A stretch of 64,000 nt of DNA from Caenorhabditis elegans (lineage: Eukaryota > Nematoda > Chromadorea > Rhabditida > Rhabditidae). Position 1 is the stretch's first letter. Each line of letters begins with the position of its first letter. The DNA lies in contig NC_003284.9 of NCBI RefSeq assembly GCF_000002985.6, positions 7,130,001 to 7,194,000 on the forward strand, given 5' to 3'. Positions 23,980-36,151 of the stretch are shown here, piece after piece. The position numbers and the translations under genes are program-made. The notes below the pieces were generated by a model that worked only from the letters and a program-made list of their open reading frames with translations, did not search any database and had not been told where the DNA came from.

Positions 23980-25937
23980 TTAAGGTTTGCGGGTGTTCTT
24001 GTACACTTCAAAAAGCTCGGCTAATGTTTCAGGTGGTAGTTTTCTCATAATCCGTCTCATCATTCGATTGGCTTTGTTTGTTGGTAACTGTTGTGCTTCC
24101 AATAATTCAAGAACCTAAAAAAATTAGATTTCGGTTGTACTGGTTGCTTTGTATGTTAAGTTTTAGGTCTTGTTCTTACATTCCATCAGAAATCAGAACG
24201 TCTATTTCGTGACTAGACAGTTTGGAATTGCAAAATGTTACTTTCTTGTAGTCTCTTGTAAACTACAAAATCATTCACTAATTGATTTGAGTGCTGTGGT
24301 CAATGGCATTTTGAGTCCTAAATTTTTCTAATTTTTATTTTCGAGGTACAATAGAATTGAAGTTATTCAATAAAATAAAAGAAAACTGAACATACTTTTT
24401 TAAATTCAAAATTTGAGGCTCTATAGAGATTATCGGTTCTATAGAGATCGTCATTGTCTTGTGTGAACAGTAAGAATATAAAAATTTAGATTTGGTTTAG
24501 CTTAACATAGCGAGTTCAAACGACCTGCTCAGCGAAGCGACTGAACTTCATGGAAATCTCTTGCAGCTAGAAACTTAAATTTATAAACTGTTGCAATGAA
24601 ATTGCAAAAATTTAAAAATTTGTGGATTAATCGGAGTTTACAAATACGATCAAGCTGTTCAGCAAATTCTTGCAGTCTTCAATATTGAAATTCTCACAAT
24701 TGTTTAGCTACATTTTATGTACGACTTTCCAAACTTCAACTTCTTGAATGTATGTAAATTCATCACAGCTTTTGGCACATTTTTTAAATGCTCAATGTTC
24801 AGAAGTATGGTATAAAGTTGTGACGTTTGCCAATCGATGCTGACGAGACCAAGTAATTCGTCATTATTTTGAGCACAAAAAATGGCCAGAAAATTTCATG
24901 ATAGGAACTTTTTAATTGATTCTAAAACGTTTATCAAATATAGGATCCTGCCCAAGTTATCAAGTTTGAAGAATTCATTTTTTTTAAGATTCCAAACAAA
25001 GTAAACTGATAGAATTCAGAAAATACATATATTAGCACGAAAATTTTAAAAAGCTTCTATTAAAAAGTATGAATCAATCAATTCATGAGAAAATTTGTAG
25101 AAGAACTCCTACAACTTTTGAAATTCAGCTGTGTGAATCAATAGAACCTGTCAAATCACTTTTTTTAGAAACTCATTCCTATCTATAAAACTACTCAACC
25201 TTACTAAATCAATGATCGAAATCAAGCCTCTCGGTTTTGTAGATACTAAAATGGTCAACTTCTAAAATCAAGTTTTAAGTTTTGACAAAACACATGTTTG
25301 ATACATGTGACCACTTGTGTTCCTTGTTTTTAAACATAAGCCCAATTCTGCGCTTTGGAATTTGGACATTCATTCCAAATATCACGACTATTTCTAATTT
25401 GTCACGCAAAGTGCAATTCACTTGTGAAACAAAAAAAAACTAAAATTTTGAATCTATGAAGAATGTGATCACACCTACATTTACGCGTCTTTTGTTCTAT
25501 CACAATACACTGTCATATATTTTTTGATTGCGCGGGCTAAAAATCTCTAATTCAAAAGACGCCAGAAGTATATGTGGTAACTATCTTAATATATCAAACT
25601 TGACGACTGTCATTTAATATCATTGTTTCATTTCACTCACGATGTCACTTAAAGTCGGATCGAGTTCGGTCAGGAATTCTTCAAGTCCCACTATTTTTTC
25701 TTCTTCGCTGTGAGTCTCTGTAAAACTTTTGTCATTTAAATTATAATCACTAGAAATTTGAACAAAGTGTTTCTAAAAGATATGTTCACACTTCAATGCA
25801 TGCAATATCTGCAAGACTTTTACTACATGACTCATTTTTGTTCGGTACTCTAAGGCTAAGAAAATGTCCCAACCTCCAAGAAACATGGTCGTTATCAAAG
25901 TCATCACAATCACAATTTTCCAAAACTGATTTGTCAT
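23980..25937 (-). CDS. Small predicted secreted protein, three exons, unrecognised
   Basis: Exons 25874-25937, 25641-25717 and 23980-24114 join with phases 1 and 0 into 91 aa. The N-terminus is a clear signal peptide (MTNQFWKIVIVMTLITTMFL). The mature part is acidic at first (ETHSEEEKIVGLEEFLTEL) and basic later (NRMMRRIMRKLPPETLAELF, ending NTRKP). There are no cysteines. An acceptor (TTTTACAG) at 26034-26041 would start a 5' UTR at 26033. The first donor is a weak GTTGGG and the second intron is 1.5 kb, so the model needs transcript support; the last exon is the strongest part. I do not recognise a family. A secreted peptide or peptide precursor is possible, but no clear dibasic-flanked repeats are seen. 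Confidence 0.68.
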
Positions 25938-26040
25938 CCCGAATAAGATAAGATAATTGGGGGATAAGGTGAATCAGCTGAGATGATGGAGAACGATGTT
26001 TCCTGTTCCTTTTGTCGCTGCTGCTGCCGTTTTCTGTAAA

Positions 26041-28600
26041 ATTACGATGTCTGAACTATGAATTGTAGTAACACAAACACTAGGATGCGAGGGCGAGAAC
26101 AAAACAAGAAACAAGTGATTAAATGTCCTCCAAGTATTTGATTCAATTAGTGAAAACTCGCGATGACAAAAAGAGACTGTGTGATGATAATGATGATTCT
26201 CACATTAGCATTTTCTCTCTTATTTTAGGAGGTGGTTAATGAAAGAAAATAAATCTACTAAACTTTTTGAGTTCCTCATTTTTGTTCTATTTGTTGTTTT
26301 TTAATTGTTACCAGTCCAATATTTACGTTTTACTCTTCTGAATACATTGCACTTGTAATCGAAAACACTTCATGCCATGTTTTTACTGGACTCTTACTTA
26401 AGTTTCATGATGTCTGTTAGTTAAATTATACCAATTATTTGATTTGTTTTAATTGTATGAAATTCAAAAAGAAGTTTATTTTTTTTAGTCAGTTGTTCAC
26501 TTTTACACTTGTTTCAAAAATAATTTTTATTTTTCTAACACTTAAATAATAGTCGTTAATCAATGTATCTTAATCAACGAGATAATGTGAGATAACCGGC
26601 CAAAATGTGCAATAAAGATTGATAATCAAATGAAAGGAAAATATCCAAAAAACAGTAAGACGGAAAAGTAAGCAAAATTTAAGACCCAGCTAAAATTGCT
26701 AATTTTTTTTCAAAATGTTGAACCTCCATTAATTTTTTTGAGAAGTCTCTTATTACAAAATTGGACTTTTTAATATTATTATGATCTATTCGTTCAAAAT
26801 ACTTAAAACCGTTAGTTCTCTTTTAATAACCTATTAATGATAATATTTTTGGGTGCCTAGCAATGTAGACATGATCAGAACAGTTTTGCTTTTTAGATTA
26901 TTTATTGAAAACGGAAATATCATTCTTCAATGTTAAATTGATATATAAAATAGTTTACTGAAAAATATTATCTTTATTAGCTATTCTTTAAATTTAAAAA
27001 ATTTCAATTTGTAATATCGTTTTTAAACCCGAAATCATCAAAACCTTTATGACATTTGTATTGTACTTCGGTTTTGTAAGTAAAAATAAGAATTGAAATG
27101 ATTCCAACATCTTTTTGAAATGTTCTTACAGTTGTTGGATTTCATGAAAATCGATTTAGCCGTTTTAGATTAATTTATGTATAAGGTTTTAACGTAGAGG
27201 TTAAAATTTAAGATAACTTTATTTTTGAAAAGTTGCTTTTCAAGTTTATTTCTAATTGATTCAGACAGACATATAAAAATTATAACATCTTTTCAAAAAT
27301 CACATTTTTCAATTGTTTGCCGACAAAAGGGCATGTACAATGAACTAATCAATCGGAAGCAAATGTATTTTCTTTGCATACTTATACCATACAGTTTCGC
27401 ACTATCTCTGAAGACGTAACCCCTTTTACATAGAACTGAAGCAGTAATAAATAATATGACTCAAATGTGAATTCAGTTGGTTACATAGTTTGATAAAAGA
27501 AACGAGACCAAACAAAACGTTAACTTAATTCGTAGTAATAAGCGACCGGTAGCATGAAATTGGTTACGACAGTTTGAGAATGATCAAGTTATCAATTATT
27601 GGTTGTAAGGCGAAAAAAGAAGAGAAGCAGAGAAGACGTGCACTCGATTATTTTCGAAATCGTCTGACGGTCACTTTCCAAAACAAGAGAGAAAGAAGGC
27701 GTTGGGGGCAAAAGGAGGCGATGATAGGAGTATGGTCTTGGTAAGAAAAATAGAAAAACCAGATGATGATAACCTCCGATACAATCATCAATTGTTTCCT
27801 TGCATAGTGTCACATAAGGTAAAACTATTTTCCTTCCTTGTGAAACTTTTTTGGCACATATGTATTACAAACAGACACATTTCCAAAAACCCTTTTCCCA
27901 ATATCTAATTGTTTTTTTTTAGATAGTTTGAATGCATATGCCTTTGTTAATTTAAACTAATTTTGTTTAAAAAATTTGAAAATATTCTGTCAACTTTTGT
28001 ATACCTGAAGTATATTAAACTTGTTAGACCTGCAGTCACTTCTAGCAAAAATGATATTATGGACTTCTAAAAATTACATACAATTGATTTTTGTTATTTT
28101 CGGAACTATTATCTCCTTTTACTGGCTCGAAGTGTCTAAGTAAGCTTGAGAGCACAAAGGACCCCCTCTCTTGTTTTGAAGAGTAGTTTCTACAATACTG
28201 ATTTTGATAAGCCATGAAAAAATGTTATTATTTGAAGAGAAAAAAATCGTAAACATGACTATTAGGTACGCAATACTAAAATGTAGAGACCGGGAAACTA
28301 TTTTTAAACCATTTATTTTGAATTTAAGCCAATTATTTTGAAAAAAGACGTTCGGAATGATAGAAAACCAACCAAAAGGTATATGCAAATATTTTTCCAA
28401 TTTTTTAAAAATTTTTGACTGTTGGAGGTCTAGTATGAAATCTGTCAGACATGTTTGAAATAATCATTTTGTATGCAAGGTTAAAGATGCAAATATAATA
28501 GGGGGCAAGACATAAAAGAAGAAAAACGGTATTCGAAAACTCTGGTGACTGTAAATCACAAGTTCTCAACTTCCGAAATAAATGTTCCTTAGCTCATTTC
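26041..28600. other. Divergent intergenic region
   Basis: AT-rich sequence between the small secreted-protein gene (-) and pgp-10 (+). ORFs are short and lack splice signals; I see no convincing exon, RNA gene or long repeat. Confidence 0.45.
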
Positions 28601-28690
28601 AACTTATCAATTAATCTATCTTCCGTTTCATCCCATTTACCATTTCTTTTTTCTTTATCACTCTAAATACATATTTTCTGATAAGATTTC
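28601..28690 (+). promoter_or_regulatory. GATA-site cluster upstream of pgp-10
   Basis: TGATAA at 28679-28684 and inverted copies (TTATCA) at 28604-28609 and 28655-28660 lie about 350-430 bp before the pgp-10 start. Many worm P-glycoproteins are intestinal and GATA-driven; regulation of this gene is inferred only. A GC-richer patch follows at about 28740-28880. Confidence 0.45.
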
Positions 28691-29035
28691 CGTTTCTGAT
28701 TCATCTTCCCGTTTTTGTGTGTGTTTTCTTTAAGAACTTCTTGGGGGCCGCAGGTCATTTTAACACTCTCCACCCTCCATTTCGTCTCCATTCCATTCAA
28801 CCGCATCGATCACCATCACCAACCGTGATGTTCTCGTTTTTGTGGTTGCGAGTAATGTAATGACCGCCTAATGAAGCCAAGTGTGGTCGCTTTTGTTTTC
28901 AAGATTTTTTCACTCAAATGTTTTTTTTAATTTAAAGTGCATCACTGAAGATTGATGTGTGGATATTGTTCTCTTTTTGTACTTTCTACAATTCAGTGAT
29001 TCGAAGGTTGAATGTAACAATTAATTTTTCTGCAG

Positions 29036-32000
29036 ATGTCAAATGAGAAAAATAAAAATGAGAGCACAAATAAAACCAACGAAATTGGAAATGCTGAAAA
29101 AAAAGAAGAAGCAGAAACAGAAGACAAGAAATCTCTGAAATCAATGATCTATCCGATTGAACCGTCAACGTTATATATTGATGATTTGAAGAATAGTAAG
29201 AAAGGTTAGTTCAATGAGTTTAAGAAATGTTTTTATCGTTGTTAAATAGAGTGTTCCCGGGAAAGTTGTGATTTTGAAGCTTATTGGATTCCAAGAATTG
29301 TGAACAATTAGTTATGAGTATAAGTAATATTGTTTGTTCTAAATTTAAAAAAAGTTGTCGAGTTTTTTGCAATGGTAAACCTGTGCCTTTTGAAATTTAA
29401 ATATTGATAGATTTTATTTACTACATCATATTAACAAAGCTGTGAATTTTAGTAACTTTTAACCTTTAGTAACTAAGCAATTACATAAAAGATTGTGTCC
29501 AGATTCAGTTGGAAAAGCCGCGTGCGGCTTTGAACTCACACACCAAAATGTGAGGAATTCTGATACAGTGAATGTACCCCCTAAATTTTTTTGAGTGGTT
29601 CTATTTCTCTCATTTATTTTTCAAGTTGGATTAGCTTGCTATAATGAAAATGAATTTAAAAAAATAATTATGTGATTCGAAAAATTGAAAATTGCTTCTA
29701 ATATAAATTTGACTTGTGATATGAGCGTATAGGCCCTTTTTTTAATTATCTTTACTCATTCAGCATATGACGTCACAATGGACGACCCCTTGGATAAATC
29801 CTCAGATTCCAAGCCAAAACTTGGATTTTTCGAACCCTACAAAAGGCTTTATGCGTTTGCCGATAGTATTGACATGCAGGTTTTGATTAACATTACTTTT
29901 ATTCTATTAAATTTCATTTATTCAGCTGATGGCGATGGGTCTGTTTAGTGCACTACTTCAGTCTGCACTTCCTCCATTTGTTTGGCTTATTATGGGTAAT
30001 TTTGTCTCAATATCAATTTTAAGAGAGGTAAATTGATCTGAAATTCTTTCAATGATAGTTTTTTGAAATGTAGGAAGGAAAACTTGGACTGAAAAATCTC
30101 ACATCGGATTACCCAATCGACGATCAGTTTGCTCATTCTGCAACACCCGCTTTCATTTCGATGTTGGGACTGTCGATTGCGATGTTTATTGCAGCTTTCT
30201 GCCAGGTAACTTGTTTTGACATTTTCCGCCGATTTTATGGGTTTCTAAGTGTTTGTTGACTGTATTTCACTTTCCAGCGAATTGCTTGGGAAATTTCGTC
30301 GATCCGTCAAGTGTTCCGCATCAAGAAGGCATACATTCGAAAGTTGCTTCTTATGGATATCTCTTGGCTTGAATCCCGACAGAGTGGTCATGTTGCCGCA
30401 ATGTTGCAAGAGTAAGATTTCCGCCATGATAATGATGATAGGAGTAAAGATCAGATAGTTCTACAACATAAAATCAACGAATAAAACCTGAAACCCCTAA
30501 CCTTTACCTCGCGACAGGAGGAGAAAAGCAATGATAATAAATTTTGGTGGTCACCGAGGGAATGGGTGATAGTGGGGACAGGAGACTGGAATACAAAGGG
30601 ATAGTTGTAGTTGTGAACGTAGCACAAAAGGAAGAGAGGTGAAATTTAGAATAAAATCACGCATGAACTTCGAATTTAATATTTTCAAGTTGAAAAGTTG
30701 TATATCAAGTGCTACCACAATATGCACGTACGTTAAATTTTGTTTTTCAGATCTGCTGACTCTATATACAATGGAATTTCCGATCATCTGCCCATGGTTG
30801 TCTTCATTTTATCGTACCTACTTGTTAACATTGGCGTATGCCTGTACATTCAGTGGGATGTGACACTGTTCATGTGTCTCGCGATCCCGCTGCTTATCAT
30901 ATCACGTATACTGTACAGTAAGGTGAGAGAATGATATAATTGATAGATAGGCTTACCGGAAGGAGTTTATTCAGTGGTTTGCAAACACAATGGAGGAGGA
31001 GACAAAGCTGCAGAACAAAATCACAAATCTTGTCAATGAAACGTTTAATTGTATAACTACGGTGATCTCATTCGCCGCTCAGAAACAAAAAATCAACAAG
31101 TAAGAGTATTGGGTAAACGGATTAAATGATATCTGGCAACTATTCAGGTTCGAGAAGTTATCTGCAGAACATAGCAAACTAACAGAGGAACGGTTGAGAT
31201 CATCAGTAGTCTTTGATAGTTTAACACAGGTATTGGAATTCTCAATTTCTTACTGAAATATTCGCAATAAAAATTTTCAGATCCTCCTGACAGAGCTTAT
31301 TTTCACTGGAGCACTTTGTTATGGGATTTGGAGGGTTGCTGACAATTCGCCAGGACGTCTTTGCGCAGTACAACTTTTTCCCGTTTTCGCGTACATTTTT
31401 AATTTACAGCTTGCAATCAACATGCTTTATATGTGTGTGACTTCTATTTCAATTGGCTTCCACATGAATGGAGCCACAAGAGCAAAAGATAACGCAAAAG
31501 AGATTTGCGAAGTTTTAAGTAAACAAAATTTGAAATTTAATGTACAGTTTAAAAATTGGTCCACATTCAGACGAGCAGCCAAAAATTGAAGTGGAACTTG
31601 CTTCAATTGACAACAATATCGACTATGTTCCAGTAACAAGGTGCAAGTATCGAAGACAGAGTATGAAGTTTATGGGTAAACTAATGAAGTTTATAGAGTC
31701 ATGTGAAATTTTTAAAACTTTTTAGGGAAGGGAGCTCTTCACTTCCGCGATATTCACTTTTCGTATCCAAGCAGAAAAGAAACTGAAGTACTTCGTGGAA
31801 TCTCATTTAAAGTAGAAGCTGGTGAAAAAATAGCGATTGTTGGGAGTAGTGGTAGTGGAAAAAGCACCCTCACTGCTCTACTGCTCCGGTTTTACGATCC
31901 AACTAAAGGAGCTGTAAGTTATTCTAGTGTATTTGTCATAAACTAATCTAGAAGCTATCAGATATTACTTGACGGTGAGAATATTAAAACGATGTGTCCG

Positions 32001-35000
32001 GATGATCTCCGAGGACAATGCTCCCTTGTTAGCCAGGAGCCAGTACTCTTTGATGGAACGATCAGTGACAACATTCGATATGGAAGGTTGGATGCCACTC
32101 AGGTTCCTTTTGATAATTTCAAACCGTTTTACCTTCAAGTTAAACTTTACAGCAAGAAATTAACGATGCAGCTAGGAAAGTGGGTGCATGGAAGTTTATC
32201 AATAGTTTACCTGATGGAATGCAGACCAGAGTTGGAGAACGGTATGCATGCATTTTAACTCAATTTTTACAATAATTTATCTGAATTCAGAGGGCACCAA
32301 TTATCTGGTGGTCAAAAGCAGAGAGTTGCTATTGCTAGGGCAGTAATTCGTAAGCCAATTGTGTTGATTTTCGACGAAGCAACCTCTGCACTGGATAATA
32401 TTCACGAGGAAGAAGTTAATGCAGCCATTGACTTAGCTTCCGAAGGTTTGACTACAATTACCATTGCACATCGGCTTTCAACGATAAAAAATTCTGATAG
32501 AATTATTGTATTGCACGAGGGGAAAATTGTAGAAGAAGGAGTGCCGGATGAGTTGATAGCTGATGCAAACGGAATTTTCCACAAAGTAAGCTTAAAGAGG
32601 GAGGAAGTATTTGGATAACATAGAAAACAATTCACGTAATATATAACCATTTCAAAGCTGAATGATGGTCAAAACTAACTTAGAAATACGATTACAAGTT
32701 TTCGATGACTGACACGGTGTGATCCCTAAATTTCTAACAAGTAAATAAAAATAGTGTCAAAGATTATTACCTCAATCATCCTTTTATCTTTTTTAATTCC
32801 CTTTAAATGGTATTTTTCTCACGATTCCAAATTTATTTCATTTTCTCAAAGTCAACTTTTATCTCAATCATGACAGATGTACAATGACCAACGCCTCGAC
32901 CAACTGACTCAGCAACACCAACAGCTGCACCAGCAACAGGCAAAACCGCCATCCCTACAGCAACAGATGTCGTTCAGTCCTCCACCAAACATGGCACGTT
33001 GTAAATCAAACCATAAACCTTTATTCTCGTAAATTTTCAGGATCCCGATCAACAACGTCGTGCATGGGCACGCAGTTCGCTGGGTGGCAATAAAAAATTG
33101 GGAAAGTCGTACTCTGTAAACAGTATGGAGAAGGAAAAACTGAAACTGCCGGTGATGAGCAAAAAAAAGTCTGAGAGATTAGACTACAAATATTCAAAAG
33201 TTCACAGTATGGATGTGAAACAACACACGGACAGTATGCACGACGATGATGTAATCCGAACATTATTTTTTATTAATGTTGCTCAGGCAAAACTTTATTC
33301 TATTTTAGGATCTTCCTGGAAAAGAGACAAACTTCACAGTTTTAAAGGATCTTATCTACTCCTACAGAACAGGATTGCCACTTTTAGCAGGTGCTATACC
33401 AACAACAATTGTTAGAGCAGTTTTCTACCTTCTGATTTGTTTTCAAGTAGCGTCAGTGTTAGAGGTTACTCGATACTTGCAGCGTTCTTTTCATAATATT
33501 CTAACATTTTAGATTTCAATTGCTCCAGATGAGGAGCGAGCACTTCAGATTTTTATTGTAGCTGCAATTTATACAGCTTTGATCATTGTCAAAACTATTT
33601 TTGAGGCGCTTGGGGTAAATTTACTTTTGATTTCCCAAAATCCTTAATTTCCCCAATAATATGTTTCAAATTTTAGCGAATTTTCATCGCACTTTATGGA
33701 CATGGCTTCTGCAAATTCATGAGAAATGAAATGTTTAGAAAGGTATACACTACTCTCTTGGTAAACTTTCGAAGCTTGATTTCAGGTTCTTCGCCATGGC
33801 GCTGCATACTTTGACGAGGAAAGAAACAGTCCAGGAAGGCTGGTTCACAAAGTGATCAACGAGTCGTCTACGTTGAATGAAATTATGGAACAAAAGCTTG
33901 ATATGTTGATTCCTGGTGTTGTCTGCTCGCTGTTCTCCATTGTTTGCGCGTTATGGATCAACTGGAAAATGGCTCTTTTGTGTTCCTTCCAGTTCCCAGC
34001 ATACTTTGTTATCAGAATATTACAAATCAGAGAAGGAACGAAGAGGTAGCCAGTCCATTAAATTTAGTCCGTTTCAAAAGTGTATTTCAGACAAAGACAA
34101 ATGGTGGATGAAGAAAAAAAAGCTGCTAACTTAGCGTCCGTGGTGCTTGCAAACATGAGTACAATCAAAGCATACAATCTACAATCTCATTTTTATAACG
34201 TTTTTTGCGATGCTTTAAAACCAGTATCACAGTGAGTACAGTAATCGGTTGATTTAGTTCTAAAATTTGATTTTCAGATGTATGCAAAAACAATCCCTTA
34301 TTTCTGCTCTTGTTTTTGCATGTCAATACTCGTTCACCTATATCCTTATTGCAATTACTCTTCACTTTGGAAAAGTGATGATGCTGGCAAACGAAATTAG
34401 TGTATTTGATTATATGAGGTAACCAGAACAGATCAGCAGAAACATAAAAATAAGAAAATGTCATTTAAGAGTTGTTCTGCTCACTCAGTTTGGTGCCAAT
34501 TTCTTCTCACAACTCATCGCATCTGTCAGTGACTTTACCAAAGCGCAGATTGCAGCTGAAAACGTTATGAGGGTGATAAGAGAACCACCCGTTGACATGG
34601 ATAACTTATCAGAGGAAGGCTTAAGACCGGTAAAATTATTAACTAAGCCAAGGAAATACAAGTTTTCTATTTTAGAAGCTGGAAGGAAACCTCTGTCTTA
34701 AGGATGTTTCGTTCAGATATCCTTCAAGACCCATTGTACCAGTGTTGACTAACTTGAACTTGAAGGTCAGTGTTTTTTTTAATACTTATGGGTTTCGTTC
34801 CCCCAAAATGTTCTTTTAATTATTTAATACTGAATTTTTAATTTTAATCCACACGTGAAAGTTTATTTTAATACTATTTTCATTTTCAGGCTTAGGAAAC
34901 CATCTTCCTAAGCCTGAGAATGAAAAAAAGTTCACGTCTCTATCAAAAATTATGGAAAACATATTGAGGGGAACGAAACCCATAAGTACCTTTTTTGCAT

Positions 35001-35886
35001 CGAATTTCAACGATCAACTTAAAGGTCAGGGGTGGAGAATCAATTGCACTTGTAGGACCTTCCGGGTCCGGTAAATCCTCGGTGATTTCTTTGTTCCAAC
35101 GAATGTACAACGCCACGGATGGTGTTGTTATCATTGACAAGTACAACATCAAATCTATAAACCCGGCCTATTTAAGAAGATGCATTGTACAAGTCGGCCA
35201 GGAACCTGATCTTTTCTCTTTCACCATCAAGGTATCTTTAACCATTTATCAAAATCACAATAAAATGTTCTTGTTCTTAGGAAAATATTGCTTTTGGAAT
35301 GATGGAAAGCGAAGCAACAATTGATAAAGTTATCGAAGCTGCAAAGATTGCGGACATTCATAATTTTATCACTAGTTTACCACAGGTGAGTTTAAAAATA
35401 AAACACATTAAAACAAAGCAATTTAGGGCTACGACACAGAGGTTGGAGAGTTTGGTGCCCAGCTCTCTGGCGGTCAAAAACAAAGAATTGCAATTGCCCG
35501 TGCAATTATCAGAAAACCAACTGTTCTACTGTTAGATGAGGCAACATCGGCATTGGATAGCGCCAGCGAGAGAGAAGTTCAAAACGCTTTTGAACGAGTC
35601 AAGAGGAGTACGAAGACTCAATGCACGTGTATTCAAAGTAAGAATTAGTATATTGAAACTGAAAAGTAATATTTAATGCGGTTTAAACTCTCAGCCAGTA
35701 CGTCACGAGAATTGGCAAATCTCTAACGGGAAAAATGTTTTTTTTCCAGTCGCTCATCGTTTATCAACAATTCGAAACGTCGACAAAATATACGTTATTG
35801 TTCATGGAGAAATTGCCGAGGAAGGTAGCCATGAGCAGCTTATCAACTTGAAGGGTATCTACTACGAAATGAATCAAATGACGTAA
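29036..35886 (+). CDS. pgp-10: Full-length ABCB transporter, P-glycoprotein (pgp-10)
   Basis: ATP-driven membrane exporter, TMD-NBD-TMD-NBD. Exons: 29036-29204, 29764-29879, 29926-30027, 30074-30205, 30278-30411, 30751-30922, 30975-31099, 31148-31229, 31281-31518, 31571-31675, 31726-31913, 31962-32102, 32153-32241, 32291-32585, 32877-32993 (see finding), 33041-33250, 33309-33464, 33513-33614, 33677-33742, 33786-34045, 34091-34231, 34278-34418, 34470-34629, 34676-34765, 35025-35231, 35281-35385, 35427-35637, 35750-35886; 1,396 aa. NBD1: [36 protein letters not shown]2: [32 protein letters not shown]. Both halves have intact catalytic motifs. The N-terminal ~95 residues are charged and soluble; the inter-half linker is Gln-rich. 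The ATG directly follows a TTCTGCAG acceptor. AATAAA at 36006-36011. Confidence 0.9.
34785..34986. mobile_element. MITE with CTTATGGG ends in a pgp-10 intron
   Basis: About 200 bp bounded by near-perfect 18-bp inverted repeats beginning CTTATGGGTTTCGTTCCC and flanked by TA on each side (34783-34784 and 34987-34988). The middle is itself a hairpin around AGGCTTAGGAA and TTCCTAAGCCT. It occupies nearly the whole intron 34766-35024. A single matching end lies at 59726-59744. Confidence 0.8.
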
Positions 35887-36151
35887 ATGAATTTGTTTTG
35901 GCATGCAAAAACTACACTCTGAATCTGGAATTCATAATTTGTAAATAATAGTTGTTATTTTTATAAAAATTTTCTTATCTGACACACTTTCTGAAATTGA
36001 AATTCAATAAAAATTCACTTTATTCAACATATTTTGCATGCCAATTCATGAACCCGTATACAAATAATTAGAATCTCATTTTCAAGGAATGTGCAACAAA
36101 TATCCGACTGGGGTGGTGGAAAGTGTGGGGGTCTATGTTATAATTAAAAAA

